A stretch of 64,000 nucleotides of DNA from Linanthus parryae (GCA_023055425.1 JALGPY010000001.1:109597057-109661056), one strand, 5' to 3'. Positions 24,201 through 48,108 are shown, numbered from the stretch's first letter. The notes: generated by a model not told the origin, from the sequence alone. A program made the numbers and translations.

Positions 24201-26638
24201 CGAGCTTTCTGTACCAAAAGCTGATAAGTTGACCATTGATGGACTTGAATTTTCTGGTGCAACTGAGATTTCCGAACCAGCTGCGATATTGGATAATGGA
24301 ACGAACAGTCTTAAGAAAGATTTGCAAGAGAGTACCACTCCCTTTTACAGGGATACAAGTGAAGGTGGTCTTGATGCAAGCAGCGTTGGAAATACATCTG
24401 TGAGTAATTATAATCAGCAGAACATGTTGCATGAAGATTCTGAGGAAGGCATGAAGGAGTGCAGGGTCAATAGTACAAATGAAGTAACAGCTGAAAGTGC
24501 TGCTACAGTATCCGAGTTTCCCGGATCAGATCATGGTGTTGGTGTGGAAATGCCAGGGCAAAGTGTAGAAGCTTCTATAGATCCCATTTTGCTAGAGGCA
24601 GATTCAGATACAAGGCAAAGTTTTGTTGAGAATGGGCATTGCACGGAAAGTAAAGTGGGTGCTTCAGGTATTGGTAGTAAGCAAGTGCAGGAAGAAGGTG
24701 ATGAAAATCAGACCATTGAGCCAATTAAAGGTCCAGTAATTGATGCTTCTGTTGATTCAAGCAGCCTATCTGACAGCCTGGAAGCCAATTGGGGTTCTAT
24801 TTCAGGTACATTCCATCTATCTACGCATCGGAATATTACTATCTTTAATGTTTTAGTAAAGGGTTATGTTAACAGTGTTGGAGTAGTTTGAATTGTGTGT
24901 TTTTTTTTTTTTTTTAGAAAACTAAAAGCTAGTTTCAAAATCTGAGAAAATCTAAGGTTCTCTAAAAAACCAAGAAAAATTCAAAGATATCCAACACCTT
25001 GGTTTTTTGTTTACGAAAAGCTAAATGCAAAAGTATCCAAAAACACTTGTTAAATCTTTTGCTGAGGCCTCTGCAATGGCTTTAGCTGTGCTCAAATCTA
25101 TCAATTAGGGTTTTGCATTTCATATCCAGTTTATGGGAAGTGCTGGTTTTAGGTTGAAGAGAGGGAAAAGCACTCAGGCTCCGTTTGGTTGGTGGTAAAA
25201 CATTTTCCTGTAAAATGTTTTCCCTTGTTTTGGTGCTGTTTGGGTGGAGGTAAAATACTTTCCTGTAAAATGTTTTCCCTCAAATGATGTAAAATACACA
25301 TTTCAAATCCGTAAGCCACTTTCCGGAGAGTGAAGGAGCACAACAACTCATACTAACACCTCTTCCACCAATAACCACCATTACCACTTACCTCCAGCAC
25401 GACCCATCACCGCCACCCATCACTGCCACTGCCGTCACTGCCCACTGTTTTGGCAAGTGTCAACCAAACACGAGAAAATAATTGCACAGAAAACTTTTTC
25501 ACGCAATATTTTACGCGTATAATATTTTCCCTTGTAAAACATTTTACTGCGAACCAAACAGAGCCTAAGTATCACTACTCACGCAAATAACTGATTCATA
25601 AATCCGAGTAGTTCGGACATGTGCAGAGGTTTTACGAATGGATAAAAATCATAATTGAATGAAATCATTATGCATGGGCAACTCCTTAAAACTAAGCAAC
25701 CTTGATAAAACTATTCATTTCCTGTTATTTGTTCGCTTCTCAATTCGGGATACGCTGCTTGTGAACATGCATCAAAAGATTTACTATTTGATGAATCCTT
25801 ACTGATTGTGAATCTTCTTATTCTGCAACAATTGTGGTGGTTTTTTTCCTTGGTCATACGAAGTAAACATTACCATCCTATTTCGTAAACATTGCTAATT
25901 TTACGTAGTCTGGCAAGCACTCTTGTGGTAATCTCTTACGACATATTACTGAATTGCTTTCATACTTTGTTGAAAGGAGCAGCCTTTTCTACCCAGTCGG
26001 ATGCACAGGGTGCCACAGACACTGAAACTCCACGACCTACCACTACTGAAGCCGTGGTGCAACCAGAGAAAATAGACTTGCAAAAGCCCGAAACTAACCC
26101 CAAGGAACACCAGTCCTCTGCCGAAACTGATACTTTTGAAGCCCCATCTTTCATGACACTGGTTGAACCTGAAAACAGGCTTGTTGACCAAGAAGCCCCA
26201 TCAGAAGATGCCCAGGCAAAGCAGAGGACCAACCAGGCAGAATCCAAAGAATTTCAAGCCGCGTGGTTCCCAACCATCACAAATGTCGCGAATGATTCGC
26301 ACGGAAGGAAGAAAAACGAAGAGATCATCGCCAAGGTGACGAACTGGAGTGTAGGAGGGGCGAATCAGCCCCAGCACACGCCTCTGAAGAGTCTCCTGGT
26401 TGAAGCCAATCCTGAGACCAAACTGAGGTCACCCAGGAAGGAAGAGAAAGCCCCGGTCTTGACTGTGAATTCGATTCTGGGTCATGAAGCGGCCATGGAC
26501 GAGGACTCGAAGAGAGAGATGGGGAAGGAGTGGGATTCTCCGGCGAGGTATCCGTCGGAGATTAAGAAAGAGAAGAAGAAGAAGAACAAGGGGAGGCCGT
26601 TATGGTTGCCGTTTGTTTGCTGTTCATCGGTGAATTAG
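21238..26638 (+). CDS. C2H2-like single zinc-finger protein, 887 residues
   Basis: Five coding exons in consistent phase: 21238-21274, 21697-21870, 21954-22196, 23258-24805, 25977-26638, all GT-AG, total 2664 nt with stop. The start is the first ATG after a CT-rich leader. The N-terminus (METHEQRKVALSESPSVRL) leads into C20-x2-C23...H36-x3-H40 with C44 close behind, within CGWPYPKPHPSSKHRRAHKK. The remainder is long, acidic and Ser/Thr-rich, probably disordered (mainly exon 4), and ends in a Lys-rich tract and GRPLWLPFVCCSSVN, a conserved-looking tail with paired cysteines. Plant databases hold uncharacterised 'C2H2-like zinc finger' proteins with this architecture. DNA or protein binding is inferred from the finger alone, and no pathway can be named. 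Intron 4 carries a MITE at 25177-25565. Confidence 0.85.
25177..25565. mobile_element. TIR MITE in intron 4 of the zinc-finger gene, 389 bp
   Basis: The ends are GGCTCCGTTTGGTT (25177-25190) and AACCAAACAGAGCC (25552-25565), inverted with one mismatch. Subterminal blocks GTAAAACATTTTCCTGTAAA and their inverted forms continue the symmetry. There is no coding capacity and no clear target duplication. The ends suit hAT- or Harbinger-type MITEs. Confidence 0.8.
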
Positions 26639-27070
26639 ATTGGGGGAGGGGGGACTGAGGGTGTAATTACTACATTTTTCTACTAGGGTTGATAATTGGT
26701 ATTCATGGTTTTTTTAATTGATTTTGGTTGAATTTAGTTTTTCTATGGACTGGCAGGAGCTAGTAGTACATTGCTTGCATGTATATAGGACATTGTTACT
26801 GGTAGCATCAAGTAAGGCAACAGTAATGTGAGAATTTTAGAGCAATTTTCTTAAGCTGCAAAAGAAGTTGACATGCTTAAATGTTTTTCTTAAGCAGATC
26901 CTTGAAACTTGTCCCCAAAATTAGTCATGTTTGATTTTTCACGTAAAAATTAGTCATGTTCGACTTCGAAGGATGTGCTTTGCGAGGGTTGAAGATATGG
27001 AATTGTTATTTCTGTAAGAGGTCAAAACGGGCAACGCGGAGCGGGACAGGATGAAAACCTGCAGTTTGAT
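26639..27070 (+). other. 3' flank of the zinc-finger gene
   Basis: Probable 3' UTR followed by intergenic DNA. A short direct repeat (AAATTAGTCATGTT twice near 26920-26960) is the only structure. The hAT element begins at its right edge. Confidence 0.5.
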
Positions 27071-28766
27071 CTAGAGTTGTCAAGCGGGCCGGTTAACCGG
27101 CACACCAAAATCGGCTGAGGAAAAAGCTAAACCGAACCGGTACCCAACGGTCTTAAACCGTACCAGGACCTATAGTATAGTGATCCGGGCCGGTTGTAGG
27201 TTTTTGTGGACCAAGTACCACCGAACAGGCTTGCAAGAGAAGAGTTTAACCTGTCCAAACCTAGGCCGACCTGAACCGTCGAGCGAGTTTCTCCTTTATA
27301 AATACCACCATTTCCTCATTCCGCACTCAAAAACTCTCTCAACATAATACATTACTCTATTCTCCAAAATTGTGAAGTTTTCACCCTCCACCCTTGAAGC
27401 GATTCATCCTACTCTTAAAGTAATCCATCCGCTGTCATTCTCCTCCAATCGAACAAGCTCTCGGTGTACTAATAATTGTTTAATATTTGGTTGCATCATT
27501 TACTATATGATGCAACCAAAAGACGGGGTTGATATTAATAATTGTTTTACTATTTGGTTGCATCATTTTACTATATGAGTTTTAACCCAAAAGACGGGGT
27601 TGATACTGAGAATTATGACACGTTTTTTACTGCTCAAGTAGGTGCGCTTTTTCAAGATATATTTGGAGATGTTCAATATAAAGTAAAAACATTTCTTAAA
27701 TCACCCTTCCAAAAATATGTAGAAAGAGAAAAATAAGTAGATGTTGCATCTTCGAGTAGAGGTAATTGTGGTAAAAGTTAAAACGCGACATGATATAAGA
27801 GTATAAGAGAATTGTATCGAAACCCACGAGGACTTCATTGTCCACTTCGAAATTAGGTAGATACATTGATACTGACTGATATGTTGCAGAATAAGAAGAT
27901 TCACAATCAGTAAGGATTCAACAAATAGTAAGAGTTAGCAAATATGAATTAACACGCTTTGGTGGTGAAAAAATAAACGCACATTTCCGATCCTTTCCAT
28001 TGTGGCACATGATCTACTAACTAACTCCTCTAATACCTAATTACCTATTGTGCCCGACAAATCTGCATTTAGTGCAAGTAGGCGAGTCTTGTCTGACCAA
28101 AGCACTTGCTTAACATCCAAGATGTTGGAGATGGCCATTTGCACAATGGATTGGAATTATGCCAACAAACGAGTACAAGAAGGGAGAGAAATAGATATTA
28201 ACATCCAGGAATTGTTCAAGAACTTAAACATCACCGAAGGACTGGATGAAATTGCAGACAATAATGATGACGAGTGAATGAAATAATATGTTTCACATTT
28301 ATTTTTAAGATTTCGCTAATCGATGTAACATGTTAGTTAAGAAAAATACAAATGATAGATAGTGAAGTGGATGTCAACGTAGTTGAGGTGTACATAAACT
28401 ATAGTGACGCAGTCTTTCTTGTCACTTTTTTAATTATTATGAATAATACGAGTTACTTTTTCATCATCGTTTTTTCTACTTCGTGATGCACGTACACTAT
28501 AACAACTATAATATTTAATGTATACATACGCATACACTCATACACACACATGTGTATATAAATATATAAAATTCTTAGTTAAAAAAAGGACCTGAACCAG
28601 ACCGAACCGCACCGGCCCGGTTAAAGAGTCCGGCCTGGCTAGAGGATTCTGAAAATATTAATGGGCGCGTAATTGTAACCGGCTGAGGAACCGGGACCGA
28701 TACAAAGCAAAATCGGCGGTTCACGGTCAACTGGGTCGGTTACGGTTGAACCGTTTGGCAGCTCTA
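27071..28766 (+). mobile_element. hAT transposon relic, 1.7 kb
   Basis: The left end CTAGAGTTGTCAAGCGG and the right end CCGTTTGGCAGCTCTA are imperfect inverted repeats of the plant hAT type (TAGAGxTGxCAAxCGG). CCGGTT/AACCGG-rich subterminal DNA lies just inside both. The flanks share GTTTGA at the place of the expected 8 bp duplication (AGTTTGAT left, TGTTTGAA right). A TATA-like TTTATAAATA near 27296 precedes the transposase remnants. Confidence 0.7.
27540..28277 (+). pseudogene. hAT transposase remnants
   Basis: Fragments in several frames. The 28050-28277 frame reads SAFSASRRVLSDQSTCLTSK followed by MLEMAICTMDW, the C-terminal (S/A)xFSxxGRVL...RxxLxPxxxExLxxxxDW block of hAT transposases. 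Left of it, about 27955-28020 gives LTRFGGEKINAHFRSFPLW. The 27542-27736 frame includes FQDIFGDVQYKV. The catalytic core is absent, and stops and frameshifts separate the pieces, so the element is non-autonomous. Confidence 0.65.
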
Positions 28767-28897
28767 TGTTTGAAGATGGAGGGTGGGACTGGGACAGGGA
28801 CAGGGACGGGTTGAGGTAGAGCGAGGTGGGTTGAAATCCCCTGGGTTGGGGTTGAACAGATAATCTTTGGTTATTTAAAAGGAACAAAATAATATTT

Positions 28898-28995
28898 TTT
28901 TTCTTGAAATTTTTTTTTAGTCGTCAATCGGTTTTGAATCCGAGACCTCGTGCAGGAAATTCCAGTGCTCTACCACTTGAGCTACAACCCTAACT
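28898..28995 (-). mobile_element. tRNA-derived SINE with target duplication
   Basis: On the minus strand, box A-like GTAGCTCAAGTGGTAGAGC (28967-28985) and box B-like CTCGGATTCAAAAC (28931-28944) are spaced as in tRNA-derived pol III promoters. Downstream on that strand lies a short A-rich tail (T-rich at 28898-28919 plus). The flanks ACAAAATAATATTT (28884-28897) and ACAAAATAACATTT (28996-29009) are a 14 bp target duplication with one mismatch. The cloverleaf does not fold as a functional tRNA and the body is very short. Confidence 0.72.
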
Positions 28996-29009
28996 ACAAA
29001 ATAACATTT

Positions 29010-29592
29010 AGTTTTTGGTGCTTGTCGCTAAAACCTATCTAATATTCCAAGTAATAAATTGTAATTACAAACAACTAAGATTTGTAATTGTATTTGTGTA
29101 ATTATAAACGGAAGTATAAAATGTAAGTACTAAAAAAACTACGAATGAATAACTTTGAAAAGAAATGCAAAGAGATCCGTCAGACATGTAATATTTCAAT
29201 TTATTCTTGAACTAAAAGTATTAAGAAGAATACATCATTCTATTTTAAGCAAGTCACACCCACGTGGTATATAGTGTTCACACGTTCCAGTTGATTGGGA
29301 CTATGTTGTGAATATATCTATCTATCTACTCCGCCAACACTTGCACACGAGCTACTCGAAAAAAAAACATATTTTAAGCACGTCCCAGTTAGGTTGGCAT
29401 ATCTCAACTATATGTCATTTGGATTTATTTATTTTTTCTCCTACAATGCATGTGTCTTTGTTAAAAACATAAAAGTGTACATTGATTTGCTCAAATATTA
29501 AGCTAGTTTGAATCTTCAAATGGTTAATCTTTTGTTACCTACAATCGTCCTTGTCCTCAACTTCGTCTATGTGTTCGTATCAGAACTGTTCC
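29010..29592. other. Intergenic DNA between SINE and LINE
   Basis: AT-rich DNA. The 29295-29501 plus frame has no recognisable domain. Nothing else was seen. Confidence 0.4.
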
Positions 29593-30953
29593 TTTTTTTA
29601 GAATTAAAGCTTGAATAAAAACTTCAAGGAAGAGAACTGTCAATTACAACAGCGGGTAGAAAGGACATAAGCCATTCTGGTGGCGAATCAAACCAAACTA
29701 CGTCTTCTGGTATCTTTTTCCGGTAATCCGCTAGTTGGTGAGCCACTTTATTCCCTCCCCGCTTGGTGAAAACGAACTTGTAACTGTCAATACTTGTCAG
29801 CAACATCAAAATTTCGTCCACCACATCTTCTACTTCTGTGATGTCAGTAGGGAAATTGGTTTTGCCGTGGTTCTGCAATTCTTGAATGACCATCTTGGAG
29901 TCACCTTCAATCTGAAAACTAGATAGCCCCGTGCTCATGCCCAGTTCCATCCCTAAAAGAAACGCTCGAGCCTCCGCATCTTTTGATGATTGACAACTCT
30001 TGGAGATAGCTGCCACAAACCCTCCATTCTCATCCCAAATAACTGCTCCTGAGGTTGCCGAACTGTTGCTATGATCCCACCCTGCGTCCACGTTGATTTT
30101 GTACGTACCCGGAGATGGCCTTGTCCATTTGCTTTCCCTACTTTCGCTTCCTCGAGTCGAGCCGCTGGTTAAGTCTTGAGCAGCAGTGACTTCATGAACT
30201 CGAGCAAGAATATCTTCCGCCATGATTGGTTGATTTAAACCAGAAAAAAACTTTATGATTCCTTCCAATCCACAGTGCACAGATGGTGGTGAAAAATGAT
30301 CTGCAAATCTTTTTCCGACCTCGAGCTCAGCTGAAACTCCATCCAATCCGCAAAATTTTCCGTCTCCCGATTGAGAATTTTTTTGTCGAAAAGCGAGTAC
30401 CAAACTTTCCTTGCGACTGGACAAAACAGCAGTATATGCATGATATTTTCATCGTAATGATTACATGACTTACATTTGTTTTCGATCTGAATACCTCGCC
30501 TCCTAAGTGCATTGCACATCCGAAGCGCGTTTTGAGTGGCTCTCCAAACCATATGAGAAACTTTCTTTGGAACTTTACATCCCAAAGCTTGGAGAACATG
30601 CGTGGCCCTTCAGATAGCCCACTGGAATTTGTCACAGCCTCTCCTGCCCTCATAGCCGCGCGTCGTAGCCGCTGCGAACAGTGTATCTTCCATCATTGCT
30701 TAACGTCCAGATCAGCTTGTCCGGTTTTGGAGCACGAGGAAGTTTTATCTCCTCAATTGTTGCTATGTCCACCTCCCAAAAAATCTGCTTTAGCTTGTCA
30801 GTTGTCACTGTCCCATTGTCGAGTATTGGTGTTCATAAGGTCGGCCGCTTTGTGGTTAAACTCCACAGGAAGCACAGTGATGATCTTACCGTGTCAGAGG
30901 AGGGAACCCATTTTTTTTTTAGATCAATACTTCTACGTCACCTGTCTTCCAAC
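29593..30953 (-). pseudogene. LINE reverse-transcriptase protein relic: zf-RVT and RNase H part
   Basis: Minus-strand 3' half of a plant L1-type LINE. From right to left: IITVLPVEFNHKAADLMN, then LIWTLSNDGRYTVRSGY, then a zf-RVT segment (KVSHMVWRATQNALRMCNAL, C-x2-C and H...C pattern in NKCKSCNHYDENIMHIL), then an RNase H domain. The last keeps all four acidic positions: D in YKINVDAGWDH, E in DAEARAFLLG, D in IEGDSKMVI, and the final D in AHQLAD. A frameshift near 30250 separates zf-RVT from RNase H, and stops occur further right. A run of seven A on the minus strand at about 29593-29599 marks the poly-A end. Confidence 0.78.
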
Positions 30954-31731
30954 GAGTTTTTCACAAATCTGGCCTTGTTGGAGGCGCCAAAAACGGATCA
31001 AACCCCCGGTGGGGAAGAAATACCAATCTAGACTCTTTTTGAAACCGAGATTGTTACGGTCGCTTCTTTGGGCAAAAAACCGATGGTAGTAACATCGGTT
31101 TCAATTCTTTTTGGGCCAACTAAAAATCGAGAGTAATATCGTTTCTTAACAACCGATTGTATCACCATCGGTTTCATTCTGAAGAACCGATCGTAACACC
31201 ATCGGGTTCATACTTAGTTTCATTCTCACCTCACGATCCTCACCCTCTGCCCTCTTTGCTGAAGAACGACGCACGACGACGACGAGAGCGAAGAAGGTCC
31301 GACCAAGGACAGCGACCTTGCTGGTGCTTCCTTCCCCTCTCTCAACGGTAAGCTTAGCTCTTCTAATCTAGAATGGAATGGGAACAACCTCTCTCACACA
31401 CACCCTTTAATCCTCTGCCCCTCTTCAATTTGTGGGTACGCAGATTGTAATTTGTGAAAATTTGCTAAGTATGTAACCGATGTTGCCACCATCGGTTTCA
31501 TAGAAGAAGAACCGAGATTGTTAAAATCGGTTCTTAAGAACCGATATTACTACTCTCGGTTTCGTTAGGGGCTGGGAAAAATAAAAACTGACGGTAGTAC
31601 CATCAGTTTCTGTCCCAAATACCAATGATAGTAATGTCGATTTCAAAAGGAGTCTAGATTGGTACTTCTTCCCCAGCGGGGGTTTGATCCGTTTTTGGCG
31701 CCTCCAAGAAAGTCAGTTTGGTGAAAAGCTC
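30954..31731. mobile_element. Mutator-like element inserted in the LINE, 778 bp
   Basis: Inverted terminal repeats of about 100 bp, left starting GAGTTTTTCACAAATCTGG and right (on the minus strand) GAGCTTTTCACCAAACTG, both continuing through TTGGAGGCGCCAAAAACGG. The flanks GTCTTCCAAC (30944-30953) and GTCTTCCACC (31732-31741) are a 10 bp target duplication with one mismatch. Long TIRs beginning GAG plus an 8-11 bp duplication are the Mutator signature. It encodes no transposase. The centre (about 31210-31345) has a CT-rich, CGACGACGA-containing stretch ending CAACG|GTAAGC, like a captured 5' UTR and exon, so it may be a Pack-MULE. Confidence 0.85.
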
Positions 31732-31741
31732 GTCTTCCACC

Positions 31742-31880
31742 TCAAGCCACTTTCTAAAATTGATCGGCCAGCAAGATTGCTCCTCCATGCATACGAAGGG
31801 GCATACCCTTCTTTGGCCTTCATAAAAGTATCGGAACTGTTCTTCACTGAAGATTCATCAGGTGTGAAGTATCCTTTTGT
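31742..31880 (-). pseudogene. LINE relic continued, right of the Mutator-like insertion
   Basis: Minus-strand reading YAPSYAWRSNLAGRSILESG then LRW, the conserved xPSYxWRSxxxGRxLLxxGLRW block that normally lies just before the segment seen at 30953 and below. The LINE was therefore split between LRW and the following VGR-type turn. No RT core is visible further right. Confidence 0.7.
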
Positions 31881-32622
31881 GAATATATCCTCTATTTGTT
31901 CGGCCGTTTTGCTATAGGTTAAAGAGCCGTTAGCTAGCTTTGGCATCTCTATTTCTCTTATTGGGGTTAAAAGTACTTTATGGGTGAAGCCGTGCAAACG
32001 ATTAGCCCTCTCCAGTGTGATGGCGCAAGAAGCCAAGAACTTTTATTAATCTATTTCTCCCCAACGATTGCAAGGATCATCATCTGCAACCCCACAACAA
32101 TTACCAGACTGTTATGTAGTTCACGATACATGCGTTTATAGATTTGTTGTACATGGGATTTGTCATACAATGATATATTTAGTTGACAGTTGCAGAGAGA
32201 TCGAAATACCAAAAAAGATGTCATAGAACCAAACTCCTCAACTTAGGATTGCATTACCATGAGATCCAATACAAAGAGAAAAATGTACCTCTAGGTATAT
32301 AAGTTACACAGTTCAGAAAAATTAAAAGATGTAAAGGGGGGCAAAATGGAAAAATAAGAGTTCCGATCAACCTATTTGGCTCATTTTTTTAACTTACAAA
32401 ATCACCTGTATCTAACTCAGTTACCTCACTCCAAAACAAAATGTACTTATTTTGTCCGGCGAAGGTAGAAGTCCTGCCTCACTTCTTCAGAAATGGCATT
32501 AAAAAAAAAGGAAGGCATGGATCTTCACAGAACGGTCTTCAATCCAGAATTTTTTGGGCGAAAAATTTAAGAAACCCCCCATGTAAGAATGATAAAATCT
32601 CCTAATTTATCTTTTGCTGGTG
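31881..32622. other. DNA between LINE relic and SEC23
   Basis: Includes the probable 3' UTR of SEC23 (minus strand, left of 32623). Further left lies a continuation of the 31713-32036 minus frame without clear LINE identity. Nothing else was recognised. Confidence 0.4.
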
Positions 32623-45323
<12,701 letters not shown>

Positions 45324-45600
45324 CGGTGGGTTTTTTCTGGGGTTTTTGAGAGAGAGAGAGAGGGATGGTGACCTCGGCTCTCTTCTCTTTGACGAGAGTG
45401 ATTGAGCGCAGTCAGGAAGAAGACGCGCACAGATTCAGGGAGAGAGAATGCCGAGGATGATGATCCGATCGCAGGGGGAGAGAGATTTATGTGTGACGTT
45501 AACAATTCTTCTTCTCTCTTTGCCTTGCCTGGTTGGATTTGGAAATAATGGTTTGTGAATTCTCACTTGTTGCCCTTGGAAAACTTGCATATTTTTATTG
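45324..45600 (-). promoter_or_regulatory. SEC23 5' leader and promoter-proximal region
   Basis: Directly upstream of the SEC23 ATG on the minus strand. It contains CT repeats (GAGAGAGAGAGA on plus at 45351-45362) and other CT-rich stretches, typical of plant leaders. No clear TATA box. Confidence 0.45.
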
Positions 45601-48108
45601 GCATCATTAACTTGATAATATTTCAAAATTACCCTGGAGTTATATGAGTATTGAACATAAGCCCAATAGGTTTTCTTTTTTTTTAGGGATTTTTTTTTTT
45701 TTGTGACTTACCTATTTGTAGTCTACTAGGTTCAACCTCATATACTCATAGATGTTTATTTAGCATACTTTCTTAGCATTAAGTTAACGCATAAAAGAAT
45801 GTAAGTTTCTAATATTTTTATTTTCCTTTCATTTTTTGTCTACATTTATCCAGAAATGTTTTTTCCGACAATTCTTTTTGGCAAAGCAACACATCTACAC
45901 ATCATCCTGGTCTCGATTCTCTGAATGACATGTAGCAATTGCAATTTTTCGGTACTGTTTTGCTGTCCATGACACATTCCATTTATAGAGAATTGATATA
46001 TTTGGGTGTATAGGCATTTAAAACTCCAGCAGCACCATTACAAGAAGATAGATGATAACAATGGTAAAATGAAAATAGCAAAATATTCATTACTAGACTA
46101 TATATGACGTCTAGTTTTGTCAAATATCTTCTCCAAAAAAACATGTTTGTAAAATATATGCAATCCAGTTAAGGAAATTTATAAATGATGTCTATTCTTT
46201 TGAAACGGGTGTCACTTTCTTGGGAAAGAAAAACCATTTTGTTAATGCTATACACCAATTAACAAAATGGAACATGTGAATGTGTAAGTTACTACATATC
46301 ACTTCTCAAGCTCTATATTAATAGTATCCCTATAATCAGAGTTGTGAAACTCACAGTTTAACGAGTTCGCGAGTCTATATTGGAAATCGAGTTGAACCGC
46401 TCAAAAATATAGCATTTGACTAATCCGTATTAAACTCGTCTAAACCCAGACCCGCAGGTTTAACGAGTTAGTCACATATGTGCTTAATGTAACTTTCCTT
46501 AAGTTGTTGGTATTTAGTGCGGGGAAAAAGGTATGAAGTCAACCATCTTCCGACACTGGTGCAACCTTGGAATGATGTCAAGATTAATAGATAGAATAAA
46601 ATCACTATGAATTATAAATACTTAAGGGTGATGAGTGAAGATCAAATGGATCGCACCGATTAGATTATTCGCAAGTTGTGTACGGAAGAATATCATAAGT
46701 ACATGGTGGTATAATCACTTGTGCTCGAATTACAGATAATCTAAAGCTAACAATCTTAACAAGTACTCAAATGGATCAAGATCCAGAGAGAGATGTAGGA
46801 AAGAGGGTAGAAGTAAGCAGTGCTTACTACGGAGGAGAGAGGCAGCTTGTTGTCAGCAATTAAATACAGAATGAGAATAATCTGATGATCAATGGCAGAA
46901 GGTAATGTCATATTTATCTAGTCACACTAGGGCAAGCCAATGGGTGGCACGTGTTCGTACAAACGGCCCACGACCCATTATGAGGCTGCGTACCCTAAAT
47001 CCCTGAAGACTGTCACGGGTGATGTCAAACAAGTATAAAGAAGATAGTAGAACAAGTCAGCTCCATAGCATGTACGGGTTACATTTGAGACGAATCCCAT
47101 CTGCGACGAGCCTTATTCCAGCCTCCAAAACCATTAGACACCCTAGCTCCCGTGCGAGGTGGTAGATGTGAGGGACTCTGTCTCAGGATCCCTCCAAGTG
47201 CGATATTGCATGTTATGGTGCTTATGGTGCATAGTTGTGAGTACATCTGTAAGCTGCTGATGGGTCCACATGGCAGTGACCTGGTGCTTCATTCTTGATC
47301 TACATTTAGCCCTCTTGCGCATTGGCTGAGCTTCGCAAGGGCCGGGCTCACCTTGCAGCCCTCTGGTTGCGTCTTTAAGCTCTCGCGGTGACCGAGTGCG
47401 TCTCACTGCCCCCCTAGTGTAGATGAGTCAGCAGAGAGAAGTTATTGTTGCAACCTTTAGTGGGATAGTAGCTATGATAAGGAGCATGGGGGAGGCCCCA
47501 CGGTACGCGTGTCTTTTTTATTATGATCCTATGGTCAGGAGTGGTTGTCGATGACATAACCTAACGGTGATGATAAGCGCGTGGTGTTTCGAAACTGCTT
47601 CATCTTGATGTTTTGAGGCAAAAGGCTTTTCTAAAACTGAATCGTTTTAAACTTATCCTTGAGATTCAGGCGTCTAGTATTTAATATGGAGTTGGTCCTT
47701 TTTGAAATAACTTTACCATTCTTGTGAGGCACAACTGGACGAGAAGGAAGAAAAGTGGTAATTTTCTCTGGTGGGATTTGTTGTAGAAGGGAACTCTTGT
47801 ATTTCAATTGTTCAATCGACTAGCTGGAGTTTTCTCCATATGTTTCTTCGGGTTCTGTCTTTGTGAAAACAGGTCGGTGTTCCAATTTTAGCGGGGAACT
47901 AGGGTTTTTGTATTTTGCGGTTCCTTTGTTGTCCGGCTTAGGGTTCACTCGGAGGTAATGGCGGCTCTAGGGGACGCTGAAGAGGCTATGCCAATTATAG
48001 AGGGCCCACTTGTGGAGTAAATTACCTGTCTCTGATGGTCGCGACTATTAGCAAGTTATCATGAGTCGGTCTTTCATTCCATAAGTTACTGCAGAAAACG
48101 ACGACGAG
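45601..48108. other. Gene-free DNA upstream of SEC23
   Basis: AT-rich left half, GC-richer right half. The 47143-47406 minus frame is Arg-rich and has no recognisable domain. ATGGCGGCTCTAGGGGACGC near 47955 starts a short plus frame that soon stops and may belong with the 48109 frame. No LTR pair was identified. Confidence 0.35.

Noticed and set aside
28800..28995. A functional tRNA gene on the minus strand
   Set aside because: Box A and B are present but the arms do not make a cloverleaf, and a target duplication with A-rich tail identifies a SINE.
31713..32036. Whole 107-codon minus frame as LINE protein
   Set aside because: Only the part ending near the PSYAWRS block resembles a LINE; the N-terminal half (ASCAITLERANRLHGF) does not, so it was not annotated as LINE.
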